A DNA stretch of 38,858 nt from Pelomyxa schiedti (GCA_020536535.1 JAHLWZ010000954.1:1-38858), one strand, 5' to 3'. Shown: positions 24,901-34,733, numbered from the stretch's first letter. Notes: generated by a model from the letters alone, not told the origin. Program-made: numbers and translations.

Positions 24901-27730
24901 AAATTACATGGATACCTGGAATGTAACCAACGAGAGGCATTTCTTTCTATCCATTCATCAGTCATTACTGTTGGAGTAATCAGCATGGAAGGATAAGTGG
25001 AGCATATCGTGTATCGCAAGTTAACTTGGGTTAACTTCACAGAAGTTAAGAAAGCCACACAAGGGACAAATTTACCCTCCAAGATGTTACCCCGCTACTT
25101 TGAAGTTGTTTCAGTATCACATAAGAGCTTCCTTCTTCAATTTGTTCTTCGCGTGTACTGCCAACTGGGGGTTCCACTTTTTGTCCCCCTCTTTTTCGTT
25201 TAGAAATATTGGAGATGAATTCTTTCTACCTATTAACAATTTCCAAAAAGTGAGAGTACTCAGAGTGCTCAGTGAAGCGTTGTGGGAAGCGAACAAATAT
25301 AGTGCGGAAGTCTTTACATATGATTTTTATTTCAGGAAAATAACCAGTGGTGTGTGCAGTTGAGACAGCAACATTAAATATACTTGAGAGTGAAACCTCT
25401 AACTGTGTTTTAAGTGAGTTCGAACATTGACCCACAGTTGATCACCTGCTTTTCCAGAGTTGTGTATGTCATACTGTCCACCAGATATTTGAAGCACAAA
25501 CGGTAATTTGTGCACCACGCTTCACAGCAGCGTCCTTCATCTTCTTTTGCGGGATTTGTACAAATGACATTACTAACTGATAGGAGTATTTGTTCATTTG
25601 GGAGGAGGTGGTCAGGATCTTTCACTGGCAGCTTTCATTTTATTTTCGTTTAAAAAAATAGATACAATAGGAATATTTTTACCATTAGACACTTCAGTGT
25701 ATTGGATAATAGTGCACCTAAGAGTGGGAACTCATCTCTAGAAATGTGCTGCACAATGAAAGGGGCAAATACTTCACATATGATAGTGATACTGTCTGGG
25801 TCCTTGTAATGACTTGAGTACAATTTCTTGGGAAGGCATCATTTATTTACTTTGGAAAGGGAAGCATTCAACAGTAATGCTACCATTTTAACATGTGTAC
25901 GCTCCACAAGGGGAAGCTTGCGCTGGAGAGTGTCAGCAAGTAGATGAAGATTATCTGAATTTGTTATTTATAGGTGTTGAATACAATTACCATACCAGAT
26001 TGGATCAAATTGGCTAGTTCAATCCATGATTTCTCAGATATCCAGCAAGACATTTTTGTTGATAGGTACCACATCAACATGGAGCCAACTGCCTTTACAT
26101 CACTAAAAGCAGTGACAGATCCAGATCCCTCTTGTTAGGCTTAGCTTGTCAGGATGAGGAAAAGAAAATGTACGTTTTTCAAGTGCCTCTCTAAGCTCTG
26201 TCACTTCTCTATTGTACCTCTCATTGAATATAAGTATGGATGCCAGTGTCACTGGTGCATCAGCTGGAACATAACTTAGGTATGACAGTTAAGGTCTGCA
26301 AGGCATACCAGAGTTCAGCCAGTGTATCAGAGAAGTCATAGAATACATAAAAAGGCGAGGGATATCAACAAGAAAAACCAGGTTTTGTTGATTCACTGCC
26401 TACAATAAGGTCAAACCATTTTGTAGCAGTGGGGTAATGTACAGTACTCGACCCAGATTTGATGTCTTTTTCAAAAAAAATAGAACGAATAGTCTTCTAG
26501 AAGAAGTGTGAAAAAAGTAAACCATAGCAGTAAGTCAACCATTTTTTTTGATGATGATGACTTGGTTGGACGAGATGCAGCGTACTTTTTTGGATCAAAA
26601 GTGCTGTCTTCAATTGTGTGACCAGTGGGTGTCATAATGAGCTCTTTCTTGGAGGATGTTGGGAGATCAAAATGCAAACAACGAAATTGGAACCTTTGGT
26701 AAGTCTATCACCAGCATCTTGGGGTTAAGAAACATTTGAGGACTATCCACTGGAGCTAATTCAAAATCTTCAGGACGATAAGAAGTCCTTTTCCTCATTT
26801 AGTATAATTGCATGTATAAGTATCACCACTCAAAGGCCCTTATCACTCACTCACACACCACCAGACAGATAGGCACACACACAGACACACACACCACTGG
26901 CTGTGCTTGGCCTGTGCGCTTCGCAGTACCATTCCAGCCACCTCCCTCACAGTGGTAACACTGGGTGTGGGGCACACAACAGCCTGCACCACCTCGTATG
27001 TCTTTGTAAGCGCACTGCCGCTGTTGGAATATCCAACGGCCTCCGTCCCACTGGCGCTCGTGGCCGCCCTCTCCCTCTGCCTCAGTGCTGCAAGTGCATA
27101 GGCGACCCTGATCACCACGGAGCCTCCCATAATCGGGGTCTTGCTGTTGTAGACGCCACCACTGCCGCTTCCCCCGCCGCCCACATTGACACTGACACTT
27201 GCACTGAGGCCTCTGATACTTGTTGGTGTTTGTGCTGCTGTTGAGCCGGTGCCCACACCCTCCAACGCAGTTATGGGAACGTGGACCGCCCCACTGGTGC
27301 TGTGGCTGTGGCTGTGGCCGTGCCCGTGCCCGTGGGCGTGGCCGCTGCGGACGCCGTCGCCCGTGGTCGCAGCGGGCGGCGTCGCGGGCAGCGGCGGGGT
27401 CCTGGAGCCCGAGTGGGCCGGGAGCGACGAGGAATACGCGGGGAGGGGCGGCGACGGCGCGGCGGGAGCCGTGGGGGGAGGGGAGCGGGACGACGGAGGC
27501 GAAGAGAGGGCCGGCGGCCGGGGAGCCGCAAAAGACGGCCTGGAAGGGAGCGACGACGAGTACGAGAAGCCCGTAGGAGCCGGAGGGAGAGGAGGAGGAG
27601 GAGACCCAAATGACGATGTGCTGTTCCCGCTGTTGTTGCCTGTGATGCTGGCCGTGTCGTTTGCGGAAGGGATGGGCAATGCGGAGGAAGAAAGGGACGA
27701 CGCCATGTTTTGGCCCTGTTGAAGCAGCAT
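16662..27730 (-). CDS. Pats1-like Roco protein: RhoGAP-like, GRAM-myotubularin, LRR, Roc-COR, kinase, WD40; ~2866 aa, 54 exons
   Basis: One minus-strand gene of 54 exons (8601 nt coding, every join in phase); exon positions are in the module entries below. N-terminus: exon 1 (27730-26895), about 278 residues of Ser/Pro/Ala/His low complexity; exons 2-3 (26793-26694, 26647-26540) are a linker. The order myotubularin-LRR-Roc-COR-kinase-WD40 is that of Dictyostelium Pats1, a Roco-family protein involved in cytokinesis; human LRRK2 shares LRR-Roc-COR-kinase-WD40. The start could be ATG 27730 or the in-frame ATG at 27706. The end of the myotubularin domain and the first LRR share one exon (23664-23354), and the last LRR and the Roc strand share another (22480-22256), which ties the parts into one gene. 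The tail (from about 17400 to 16662) is Pro/Ser-rich. Likely a large cytoplasmic signalling scaffold with an active kinase. Confidence 0.88.
18983..20290 (-). other. Protein kinase domain (TKL-like) of the Roco protein
   Basis: Exons 20290-20155, 20110-19972, 19935-19647, 19599-19494, 19443-19376, 19331-19257, 19213-18983. Glycine loop LGAVIGEGSAAVVYKA, ATP-site lysine in IVAVKQLK, helix C Glu in EFQREVWVM, catalytic loop IHRDLKSPNILL, VADFG, then PVWLAPEVM, SDVYSYGVILYEM, and the C-lobe arginine in LRPTFSQILQEL. All catalytic residues are present, so an active Ser/Thr kinase is expected. The activation loop is long (~35 residues). Confidence 0.92.
20334..21557 (-). other. COR domain of the Roco protein
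   Basis: Exons 21557-21378, 21322-21214, 21172-21002, 20949-20882, 20839-20734, 20691-20488, 20435-20334. Landmarks: VPRVFVTLDKYV, AVEYLCEAGTVHFT with DFIVIDNQWLVQL (COR helix and D-x-x-x-WL), FLVPSLLP, GRRFVFNPHVPHNIMNLFL, and a final Cys/His segment IPCYHCQTSHPNSPPYLFP like that preceding the kinase in Dictyostelium Roco proteins. COR normally mediates dimerisation. Confidence 0.8.
21598..22300 (-). other. Roc GTPase domain of the Roco protein
   Basis: Exons 22480-22256 (end), 22214-22115, 22038-21737, 21686-21598. The P-loop strand is RVLVLGSSSVGKTAML. The core hydrophobic strands VVVIFVCDIS and ILFVATHREKF (G4 region, THRE where Roco proteins usually have THxD) are present. Before FYTSRPFLSNN, where DFAGQE would be expected, the sequence is LTLILEAG, so G3 is lost or very divergent. 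Nucleotide binding is possible; hydrolysis is doubtful. Confidence 0.8.
22256..23600 (-). other. Leucine-rich repeats of the Roco protein
   Basis: Exons 23664-23354 (later part), 23310-23175, 23132-23061, 23009-22870, 22823-22715, 22675-22523, 22480-22256. Repeats of the LxxLxLxxNxLxxLP type are clear: LNVLDLSGNNLNTFP, LNISLNFLDELPNDF, LKSLNISGNAFATFP, MNLDISANDIQELP, RILRAHSNKISYVPASIG and LKILELQDNLFEEIPPTIG. About 10-12 repeats in all. Confidence 0.9.
23540..25190 (-). other. Myotubularin domain, catalytically dead, of the Roco protein
   Basis: Exons 25190-25076, 25034-24916, 24865-24778, 24734-24540, 24496-24459, 24416-24234, 24191-24110, 24064-24035, 23990-23892, 23837-23709 and the first part of 23664-23354. 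Family landmarks: WRLTQVNLRYTICSTYPSML, DEWIERNASRW, WVVQLKQLAKAVSTVTTMIL, FRTLSGFGQLIDRQWGSFG, and EYPQYFEFNEDFLL. At the active site, where active myotubularins have HCSDGWDRT, this protein has IENSSPVSRHCD. The Cys-x5-Arg loop is gone, so it should not hydrolyse phosphoinositides. Confidence 0.85.
24348..24399 (+). repeat. 52-bp exact direct repeat, copy 1
   Basis: Six C residues followed by 46 bp (AAAATCATTGTTGTTACAGT and onward to TTGTTTGA), identical to 38807-38858. On the minus strand this copy encodes the QLAKAVSTVTTMIL stretch of the myotubularin domain and is in frame with its surroundings, so it is the native copy. Confidence 0.9.
25230..25631 (-). other. PH-GRAM domain of the Roco protein
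   Basis: Exons 25631-25446 and 25402-25230 (residues ~547-666). It contains the GRAM strand CEAWCTNYRLCFKYL (ITNYRLxF-like), then VSLSSIFNV and IKIICKDFRTIFVRF, in the same order as the PH-GRAM module before myotubularin phosphatase domains. It probably helps bind phosphoinositides or the membrane. Confidence 0.7.
25683..26496 (-). other. RhoGAP-like domain of the Roco protein
   Basis: Exons 26496-26443, 26399-26309, 26263-26174, 26130-25996, 25954-25851, 25802-25683 (residues ~349-546). RhoGAP-like landmarks are the helix REVTELREALEKQG, the segment FSDVKAVGSMLMWYL (where RhoGAPs have DxHxVAxLLKxYLRELP), and ICEVFAPFIV (LAxVFAP-type). The usual GIFRxSG arginine-finger strand reads LIFNERYNREV, so the catalytic Arg is missing. 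Binding to a Rho-type GTPase without GAP activity is the simplest reading. Confidence 0.6.
26874..26894 (-). repeat. TG-rich microsatellite fused to a splice donor
   Basis: The first intron of the Roco gene (26894-26794) opens with (GT)n: GTGTGTGTGTC then TGTGTGTGTG. Several GT donors lie 2 bp apart, so only the phase-2 site at 26894 keeps the frame with the next exon. Confidence 0.7.
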
Positions 27731-27902
27731 TCACGTGTGATCGTGGGGGTGGGAGGGTGACTGTGATGTGAGGACGCTTTAGGGGTTTGTGCGTCTTTTT
27801 TTATTTCCCTTCTTGATTCGGGGAAAGTGACAAGTGCACGTTCGCGGTTTTACTAGCCCCAGAGGTTGACCACTCTAAAAACAACGGAACACATTCGGTC
27901 AA
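27731..27902. promoter_or_regulatory. Probable divergent promoter, 172 bp
   Basis: The whole space between the ATG of the Roco gene (minus strand, 27730) and that of CDC123 (plus strand, 27903). Both promoters must lie here or inside the 5' exons. No TATA-like box stands out. Confidence 0.45.
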
Positions 27903-29387
27903 ATGGCAAACATAGAGGCAGCGCTGGCGGCACAAAGAAACAGGTTCGTGGGTTGTATTTGTACAAGGGTATTTCGGGTCAAGTTCCCTCACTGTTGAAT
28001 GATTTTAACTTTCTTACGTCGGAATCGAATCGGGTATTGGGAGCGACACTATTGACATCTGAATCAGGTTGAAGAAAGCATCCACTGTCGAGAAGAAGGC
28101 CGATTTGGTCTCCCAGGCCGAATCCCTCGTCCAATTCGAAACAATACGAGCAAAAGTCACAGAGTGTGATATTGAAAACTGGTTCTCTTCTCCATTTCTT
28201 TCCTTTTCTTCTGCTCTTACATCTGTGTAGGTATGAGCCACTGAGAGAATGGACCTATCCAACGGTTTTCGACCCAATCTCCATTGAAGAAGGAAAAGCA
28301 ATGGTCCGTCACTTTGAGCACAAACCTGTGCCTACCGATTCCGCCCTCATTGCTCAAATGACTTCACGTCTGCAAGGTGTAATCAACTCTCTGCCTGCAA
28401 GGAGTGCCTTCATAAAGCTTTCTTCTAGGTAAGCTTACTTCCAAAGATATATTGTTTCTCAGGTTCCAATTTGACTTTTAACACAACAAAAGATGTGCAA
28501 AGGATGCTGCTACAGCTTCCTCTAGGACAGAGGAACTGCTGCGGGAATTTCTTGCACCCCATAGGACTTCCAGTTCAATTTCAATGAACACTATCCTTCA
28601 GGTACGATCCCGTGAAGGATCTTTGGTTTTCTCATTAGCACATACTCAAGGGTCTTATGACTGCTCACATTGAAGCACTTAAAGTAAGTGATGCTTCAGT
28701 TTGTGTCCGGATGATGCTTGAAAGTGAGAGAATATACAACGACCTTGTCACTGCCTTGGAGCATCCTGAAAAATGGAAGCAAAATTTCGTATTACGGGAT
28801 TGGGTTCCTATTCCCATCGGACTTGAAATTCGAGGCTTCGTTATGAACAATAGGTTGTCCTTGCTACCAAATTGGTGCTTTTCTAATTTCCGTTCAAGTC
28901 TGACCGCTCTGAGTCAATACTACCATTACTGCTACTGGCCAATTCTAGCTGAAAATAAGCTTCGGGTTCTCAACATGGTGCGAAACTTCTTTGAGACTGT
29001 CAAGAATGTTGTTCCAGTAGCTGATAAATGGTACGTCCTTTCTCCATTAGACCCATTATTCACTCGCACAGTTATGTAATAGATTTTGCGGTTGACCTCG
29101 AACATGACAAAGTGATGATTGTGGAACTGAACCCCTTTGGTGAATTCATTGGAATGGGCACATCCACTGCCCTTTTCAATATAAAAGAGGAGCATGGTAT
29201 GAACAACCTCCAAAACACAATCACACACCAATCACAAAACAACAATACAATAGACCGCGAAATTCTGTTTGGGAGGGCACCATTTGAGTACAGGATTGAA
29301 GAGGCACCGCGGTCTGATGACCAAATATGGTCCCTTATGGGCTCAAACTTCTGTGCCATAGTGAAAAAGGAAAACCTTCGTAGGTAG
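27903..29387 (+). CDS. CDC123: CDC123/D123 family protein, 351 aa
   Basis: Eight exons, in phase: 27903-27943, 28068-28181, 28231-28428, 28493-28601, 28651-28853, 28899-29030, 29072-29196, 29254-29387. CDC123 is an ATP-grasp-related chaperone that joins eIF2 alpha to eIF2 gamma, so it supports translation initiation in the cytosol. Family signatures: FIKLSSRCAKDA, VLRDWVPIPIGLEIRGFV, LTALSQYYHYCYWP, YVIDFAVDLEHDKVMIVELNPFGEF and ALFNI. The N-terminal motif IENWYEPLREWTYPT fits the short substrate-facing segment of the family. Length matches typical members (~330-360 aa). Three of the joins (for example AG|T before LTALSQ) restore conserved blocks exactly, which supports the model. Confidence 0.88.
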
Positions 29388-29449
29388 AAGAAAAAAAAGT
29401 AGTTTTTTTTTCACACAAGGGTAATAACCCACAACATTGTAAATTCGTG

Positions 29450-31804
29450 TTAAGAACTGTTGAGCAAAAGGCATAAGGGGCAGTGACTAGAATAAATAAT
29501 AAGGAACAGAGGAAGAAGGGAAAAAGGAGCAATACTCTGAACCAAGAACCGCGGCTCGGCGCCAAACAATCTCCACATTTGGCATGAAGCCCTTGCTTAC
29601 AATGAAGTAATCAAGCCTCCTTTATCCACAGTTAGAAAAAAATAAGTTCGTTGTTGGAAGTACACACCAACCAACATCCTTCTCTCTGGATTTTGAGGTA
29701 TACGTCCAAAACGTGTAGAACTTCGTTGATTTAGTAAAATACAGAATGGGTGGTAGTTTGGTACTTTTCTTTTCTTTGGGAAGAAGTGTCGATAAGAATC
29801 AACAAATCCCGCATCGAGAATCTTCGTGAAACTGTCACGTTCTGGGTAGGTAAAGCCAGCAGATTTGTTGCTCTGTGATGAATTAATTTCCTCGTTACTT
29901 GGCTGGAAATTTGCTCACGTTGCTTTTTGGGTTTGCAATGTCGATCCACAGATGTGCCACCTGCAATGTATGGGAATTCTGTGGGAAAAAAAAAGGGAAA
30001 AAAGCCATACATTGAGATCACCACACCACACTACAGGTTTAGTTGCCTCTAACTTTTTAAGGTATGCAAGAAAGTCTATATCCCACTGCATACGGGACTC
30101 GAGACTGTTTTTTGTTACTTCAAGAAATAAGCACTTTCACATACTTGACTAACCCACGTGATGCATTGGGAACGTAAGTACAGACCATGAAAAAGTTGTT
30201 GAATTCTGCTGTGATGAGCCTGCCTTGGCTGTCATGATCGGGAATTCCCATTCCACATGTAACCTTCACTGGTGCTACCTTTGAGAAGATGCTTGGAGAT
30301 GTAAAAACGAGGCCATTACACAATTAAAGCATACGCAGTTCCAGAGTACCCAGCTTTGTCCTCACAGGTGCAGAAAAATTTATGGGGTAAAGAAGGGATT
30401 GCTATTGCTTTCCCTGGTTTCTCTGCAATCTTTGTCTCCTGAAGGCAAATGATGTCGGGATCTTCTTTGGTAATGTAATCTGCAAATCCTTTCTGAACAA
30501 ACTTTTTAGATCCAACAAGAAGCATAACATTGCACACCTTGCAGACAGCGCTGTAGCCAGCAACGTTCCAAGAAACGATTTTTAGTTGCCCTCTGCACAA
30601 AAGCAAAAATTAGGAGCAGTTCAATAAGTGGCAAAGAGTTTACGGCTTTTTAGCAGGGAATCCAAAGTCGGTGTTTTCTCTGTCACTTGGTGAAGCCACA
30701 TCACCACTTTCCCAGTACTTATCAGAATCAGCAGCTCGTGAAGGGTCCACCCACGCACGGCCAGGAGGGTGGTCTGGGTGACCAGCGGCAGCCTCGGCAG
30801 CAACAGAAACAGCAGAGGATGGAGAGGTTTCTTCATCTGGAGCAGCAGCGGAACTGCTGGAAGTGGAAGTAGTAGCTGTTGTAGTTGGGGCGCCGCTATC
30901 TGCTGGCTTTTCTGCTGCCTCCTCGGCTGCGGAATCCGGCTTGGCATCGGCGCTTGACTTCTTTGACCTGGAGCTCCTCGTCCTTGGGCATTCTGATGAC
31001 TTCTTGGATCCCTTCTTCTTCGATGATGATGATGATGATTTCCCCTTTGACGACGACGACGACTTCTTCTTGCCCTTGGCCTTGGCCTTGCCCTTTCCCC
31101 TGCTCTTTGACGACGACGACGACTTGGACTTGGAGCCCCTCTTCCTCCTGGCGCCGCGGCCGTCGCCGTGGTCGCTAAAGTCCTCGTCGTCCTCGTCGTC
31201 TTCCTCCTCCTCGTCGTCGTCCTCGTCCTCGTCGTCCTCATCGTCGTCCTCGTCCTCCTGCTCCTCCTCCTTGTCCTTGTCCTCCCCGCCAGATTCCGTG
31301 GCGCCCGAGGCCCTCTTCCTGGTGCTGGACCTGGTCCTCGTGCTGGGGCTCCCGCTCGAGGCGGAGGCGCTGGCGCTGGCGCTCGCGGTCTCGCTGCCTA
31401 CTTTGCTGGACGATCTTCGGGTGCGGCCCTTGGGGGCTGCTGGGGACTCGGGCGTGCCCTCCTTTGGTGATGCTGCCGCGGATGGCTCCTCCTTCTTGGC
31501 GGGCTTCGACTCTGCTGCCGCTGTTGTTGGCGGTGGGACGTCGACTGGCTTGGGGAGGGGGGCTGCTGCGTCTTTGGTGTCGACTTTGGACTTCTTGGCG
31601 TTGGGCTCTACGGGTTTAGCTTCAACATTTTCACTCGCGGTCGTGGTCTTGGGCGCTTCGCTCTGTTGCGTGTCGTTTCGTTTATTTTTGTATTATACAT
31701 TAAGAGTGGAGGTGCACGAGACAATGGTGGCGCAGACGTGAATTGTGATACTAAGAGTAAAAAAAAAAAAACAACGATGATACCTGTGGTGCGGTGTCGG
31801 CCAT
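29450..31804 (-). CDS. APEX1: AP endonuclease (APE1/exonuclease III family), 605 aa
   Basis: Eleven exons, in phase: 31804-31784, 31662-30644, 30592-30538, 30492-30335, 30291-30145, 30104-30011, 29960-29919, 29872-29765, 29720-29668, 29619-29536, 29486-29450. It cuts DNA 5' of abasic sites in base-excision repair. The catalytic domain (~350-605) has [60 protein letters not shown] and the final LGSDHCP catalytic motif, whose SD|H is split by a 49-bp intron. MADTAPQ is the first exon. The ~340-residue second exon is a disordered, highly charged extension: Glu/Asp runs, Ser/Lys runs and RTRSS/KKS basic clusters that should act as nuclear or DNA-affinity signals. Much shorter basic N-termini are known in other APE1 proteins. 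It ends 62 bp from CDC123. Confidence 0.93.
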
Positions 31805-32015
31805 TACAACGAAGGGGGAAAAAAAAGGACTTGATTTATTTTTCGAAGAGATCGCAAAAAGGAAGTGGAGGGAAAAAGTTCTATTTTTTTCTACTTCCCC
31901 CAACAGGCAAATTGGTTGATACAACAAACGACGGGGCGCTGTTCCAGAATACTGTACAAAGTACTGTATAGAATAAATAAACATCAGTAGTAGCACATCA
32001 GAGACCACGTTGGCC

Positions 32016-32722
32016 TCACTCCACGATGACAACAGAAGCAGCAGAGGCAGACAAATTTGATGGCTGTGATTTTCTGTTGCTTTTGTTCTCTCCACTGTGT
32101 GATCTGTGCTGATGATGGTGATGTTGGTGTTGTAGGTGGTTGTGGTGCCCCAGGTTGTTGTTGTGGTGCATCACAGCATCCCCGCCGTCGTCGCAGTCGT
32201 ATTCAGTATGGTTTCTGGCGTGCGTTGTAGGCGAGCAACAGCAGCAACTACCACAGGCCTCTGACAGCATGAAGTATGGTACTTGTATGGTTGGAGGCTT
32301 CCTGGCAACCAATACTGGTGTGGATGGTAGCGAACCAACTATGGTTACTTCCATTTGTTTTCTTAAGGTTTCGGTTGTTGTTGGGGTATGGTTGTTGTGG
32401 TTAGTTGCTGTTTGCTGCTTGTTGCAAACTAGTTTTTTAATTTATTATTTGCCAAATGCTGCGTTGTGCCGCTTAAAAATTGCGTTCCCTGGAGCAAATA
32501 CGTGTAAAATTGTTATTTTCGCTGCAGTGTACTTGTACTACTGCTTTTCATGGCCATGTTGCCGTGAGGAAGGACAAAACTTAAACCGTTTTTATCCAAA
32601 CCCGGCGTGGTGCCTGGAGCAACTTTTTGGGATTCCTCTAAAACAACTTGTTGTTGGCGTTTTTCCGGAAACGGAATCGGTTGTGTAATCTTTATTGGGC
32701 TTTTTTTGGGTGTCTGAACCAT
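32016..32722 (-). CDS. Hypothetical His/Cys-rich protein, ~198 aa (tentative two-exon model)
   Basis: Tentative exons 32722-32539 and 32428-32016, joined through a 110-bp intron in phase. The second part alone, from ATG 32354, is a 112-aa frame. Exon 1 begins MVQTPKKSPIKITQPIPFP. Exon 2 starts with polar Asn/His/Thr repeats, followed by MEVTIVGSLPSTPVLVARK, a Cys cluster (ACGSCCCCS) and His/Asn runs (HHNNNLGHHNHLQ, HHHHQHRSH), ending in SASAASVVIVE. The His and Cys clusters could bind metal or, for the Cys cluster, be palmitoylated. No domain is recognised. The donor is one of three overlapping GT sites of the same phase, and the whole gene could be non-coding. Confidence 0.4.
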
Positions 32723-33042
32723 CAACACTTTACTCCAACTGAGCTTCCACAGACACAAACGGCTGATGATATCGCGGAGGCGTGGACATCAAGAACAAAC
32801 TTGCACACATCACTCCATGCTGCTTTTGTCGGCAAAGTGCACTCGTTTTCGGTTGTGTAACACGTCATCACGGAGGTGCAACTTGTCTCAAGGACGCCTG
32901 CGACCCATATTAGAGAAAATTGTATACTCTTCATTCATATTAGGTATTTTATAAATATTGTGATAACGGAGTGGGTATTCACTAGCAACTAGAGTGGTCA
33001 CAATGCATGACGAAATACAACTGGTGAGAAGTGCGGCTATGG
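32723..33042. other. Intergenic spacer, 320 bp
   Basis: Between the tentative small gene and the stop codon of the transporter, both on the minus strand. Only short unsupported open frames are present; I see no repeat or RNA gene. Confidence 0.4.
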
Positions 33043-34733
33043 TTATTGATCCAAATCTTGATGCATTTTCATTTTTGTTGTAAGTAAGGGAATGAAGGGA
33101 CAGCGGTCATACAGTGATATGGAAACAATGATCACAAAGGTCAAGGTAAGAGTCACGCAAACAACTCTGTACATATTTGAGACCATTGTTGTGACAGTTT
33201 GCTCCACAACAACAGTGGCATGATGATTAGCTAGTGCTCGATGGGCATCCCTGAGACATAGTCCAAAATAGTAGGTCCAATTCCTCTCGCAATGTTTCTC
33301 ATCTCTCACCCAATGGAATGCAACTTGACTGTATGACATAGTGCATGTCCTTCCCATATGTTCTACTCCACCACCTATAATTGATGTCATCCAGCACACT
33401 ATACGATGACACGGCCATGGAGAAGCCCGAAATAAAATTCGGAGTATTGTGCTACAGTGCCGGACCCATAGCCATAGAATATTTGCCAATAGTGACATAA
33501 AGCTGCATAGAGATAGTGTTCCAATTAACTGCAGTACCACAATTGGGCTTCGAAGTGTGATGCACATCATTTTTGAGGAAGGATGTAGAAACCCACCAGA
33601 TATGTACCTTTGATACGTAAAAATTAGTAGAAGGAACTGAACCACAAACCAATTTGCAACTTCCACTGACACTCGGAATTTAAACAGTGCATAGAGTAGC
33701 ATGATACACCACAGTAATAAAAATGCAGATAAGTAAATAAATCGCCCGCCTATCAGCCCCGCTCCAGTAGCCGCTATCAACCATACAATTATTATACTCC
33801 AGCAGACAAGCCCTACAACAAGTCCCGAGAAGAAGATTTTCATCATAGAACTCCAGTTGTAGAGTGCCCCAGAGGCAACTTCAATAAGTGCACATGTGGT
33901 GTCGATCTTTCTCATAAAATGGCGTAGTTGAAGCCTTATCCCTTCAAGAGCAAAGAAAAGTGCCACTACGATTACTGCTGAGAGTATACAGCCCGCTGCC
34001 ACACACATTTGCCTTGCAGAAGAGGCTGTAATAATCTTTGCAAGGAAGAGAAGTGCTCCAAGTGCGTAAAGTGTAAGGATCATCTGTGGAGAAATCAGAG
34101 TGAAACGCGGAGCGACAGAGGTGGTACAATGTAGCTAGCCAAAGTGAAATACACTACTGGTTTTGCACAGAACTTCAGCAAGAAGCCCCACGTAACCTTG
34201 TACAAGTAAGAAAACTTACTCAATTCCATAAATACCATGCATACCGAAATAGTCCCCACCACAGCCAGGCTCAACAAACAGCAAAAAGCTTCCCTCCAAT
34301 GTATGGCCTTCACCCAGAACGCGATTAGATTGTTGGGTTTTTTTTATTTTTATTATAAAAACTAATACAATGCATGAAACACTGACTGACTTAAAACAAA
34401 AAATCAAAACATCAATCTTCTAGTACCCACTTGCCAAAGGCGATCACAGCCCCCTCCTTTCACAGTAGACCCACAAAGCCACGCCAATCCAATTCCCATA
34501 ACGCCGACAAATGCAACCCCAACAACCAAGTCACACCAAGGCAACAATTTCCACGCCCATTCGTGGTTACAACGTTGATGTTGGTTATGACTAGCACAAC
34601 AGCGTTGCAGATTGCCAGTGGATGACTCGCCGCCGCCGCCACCGGCGTCATTATGGGACGGCGGCAGGGACGGCGATTCCAAGTCAACAACGAGAGGTTC
34701 CGTCAACGTCACAAACGGGCTACTGTTGGCCAT
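33043..34733 (-). CDS. Choline transporter-like (CTL/SLC44) membrane protein, ~507 aa
   Basis: Exons 34733-34431, 34307-34128, 34083-33043, joined by introns of 123 and 44 bp, all phase 0. A soluble acidic N-terminus is followed by about ten hydrophobic helices: LVVGVAFVGVMGIGLAW, CCLLSLAVVGTISVCMVF, TLYALGALLFLAK, GCILSAVIVVALFFA, GLVVGLVCWSIIIVWLI, YLSAFLLLWCIMLLYALF, IVVLQLIGTLSLCSFMSLL and VCVTLTLTFVIIVSISL. CTL-like features are the SPIVVLQLIGTLSLCSF segment, the CxR...YSQVAFH stretch that resembles YVQVAxxG of the family, and VEQTVTTMVSNMYRV. Family members sit in plasma or organelle membranes and move choline-like cations. Substrate here is unknown. An alternative N-terminus cannot be excluded because the first intron ends in a plain GAAG. 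Confidence 0.7.

Noticed and set aside
27186-27722. Plus-strand and alternative minus-strand open frames over the Roco N-terminus
   Set aside because: All frames are open because of high GC. Only the minus frame from 27730 splices in phase into the RhoGAP-like exons.
29487-29535. An AP endonuclease with a degenerate SEYC catalytic end
   Set aside because: A GTATTG...ATTCTAG intron removes this stretch and restores GSDHCP followed by a short C-terminus and stop.
30863-31741. Long plus-strand Asp/Ser/Leu-rich open frame opposite the AP endonuclease N-terminus
   Set aside because: It is the antisense of Lys/Ser and Glu/Asp codon runs in exon 2 of the endonuclease. No splice or domain support.
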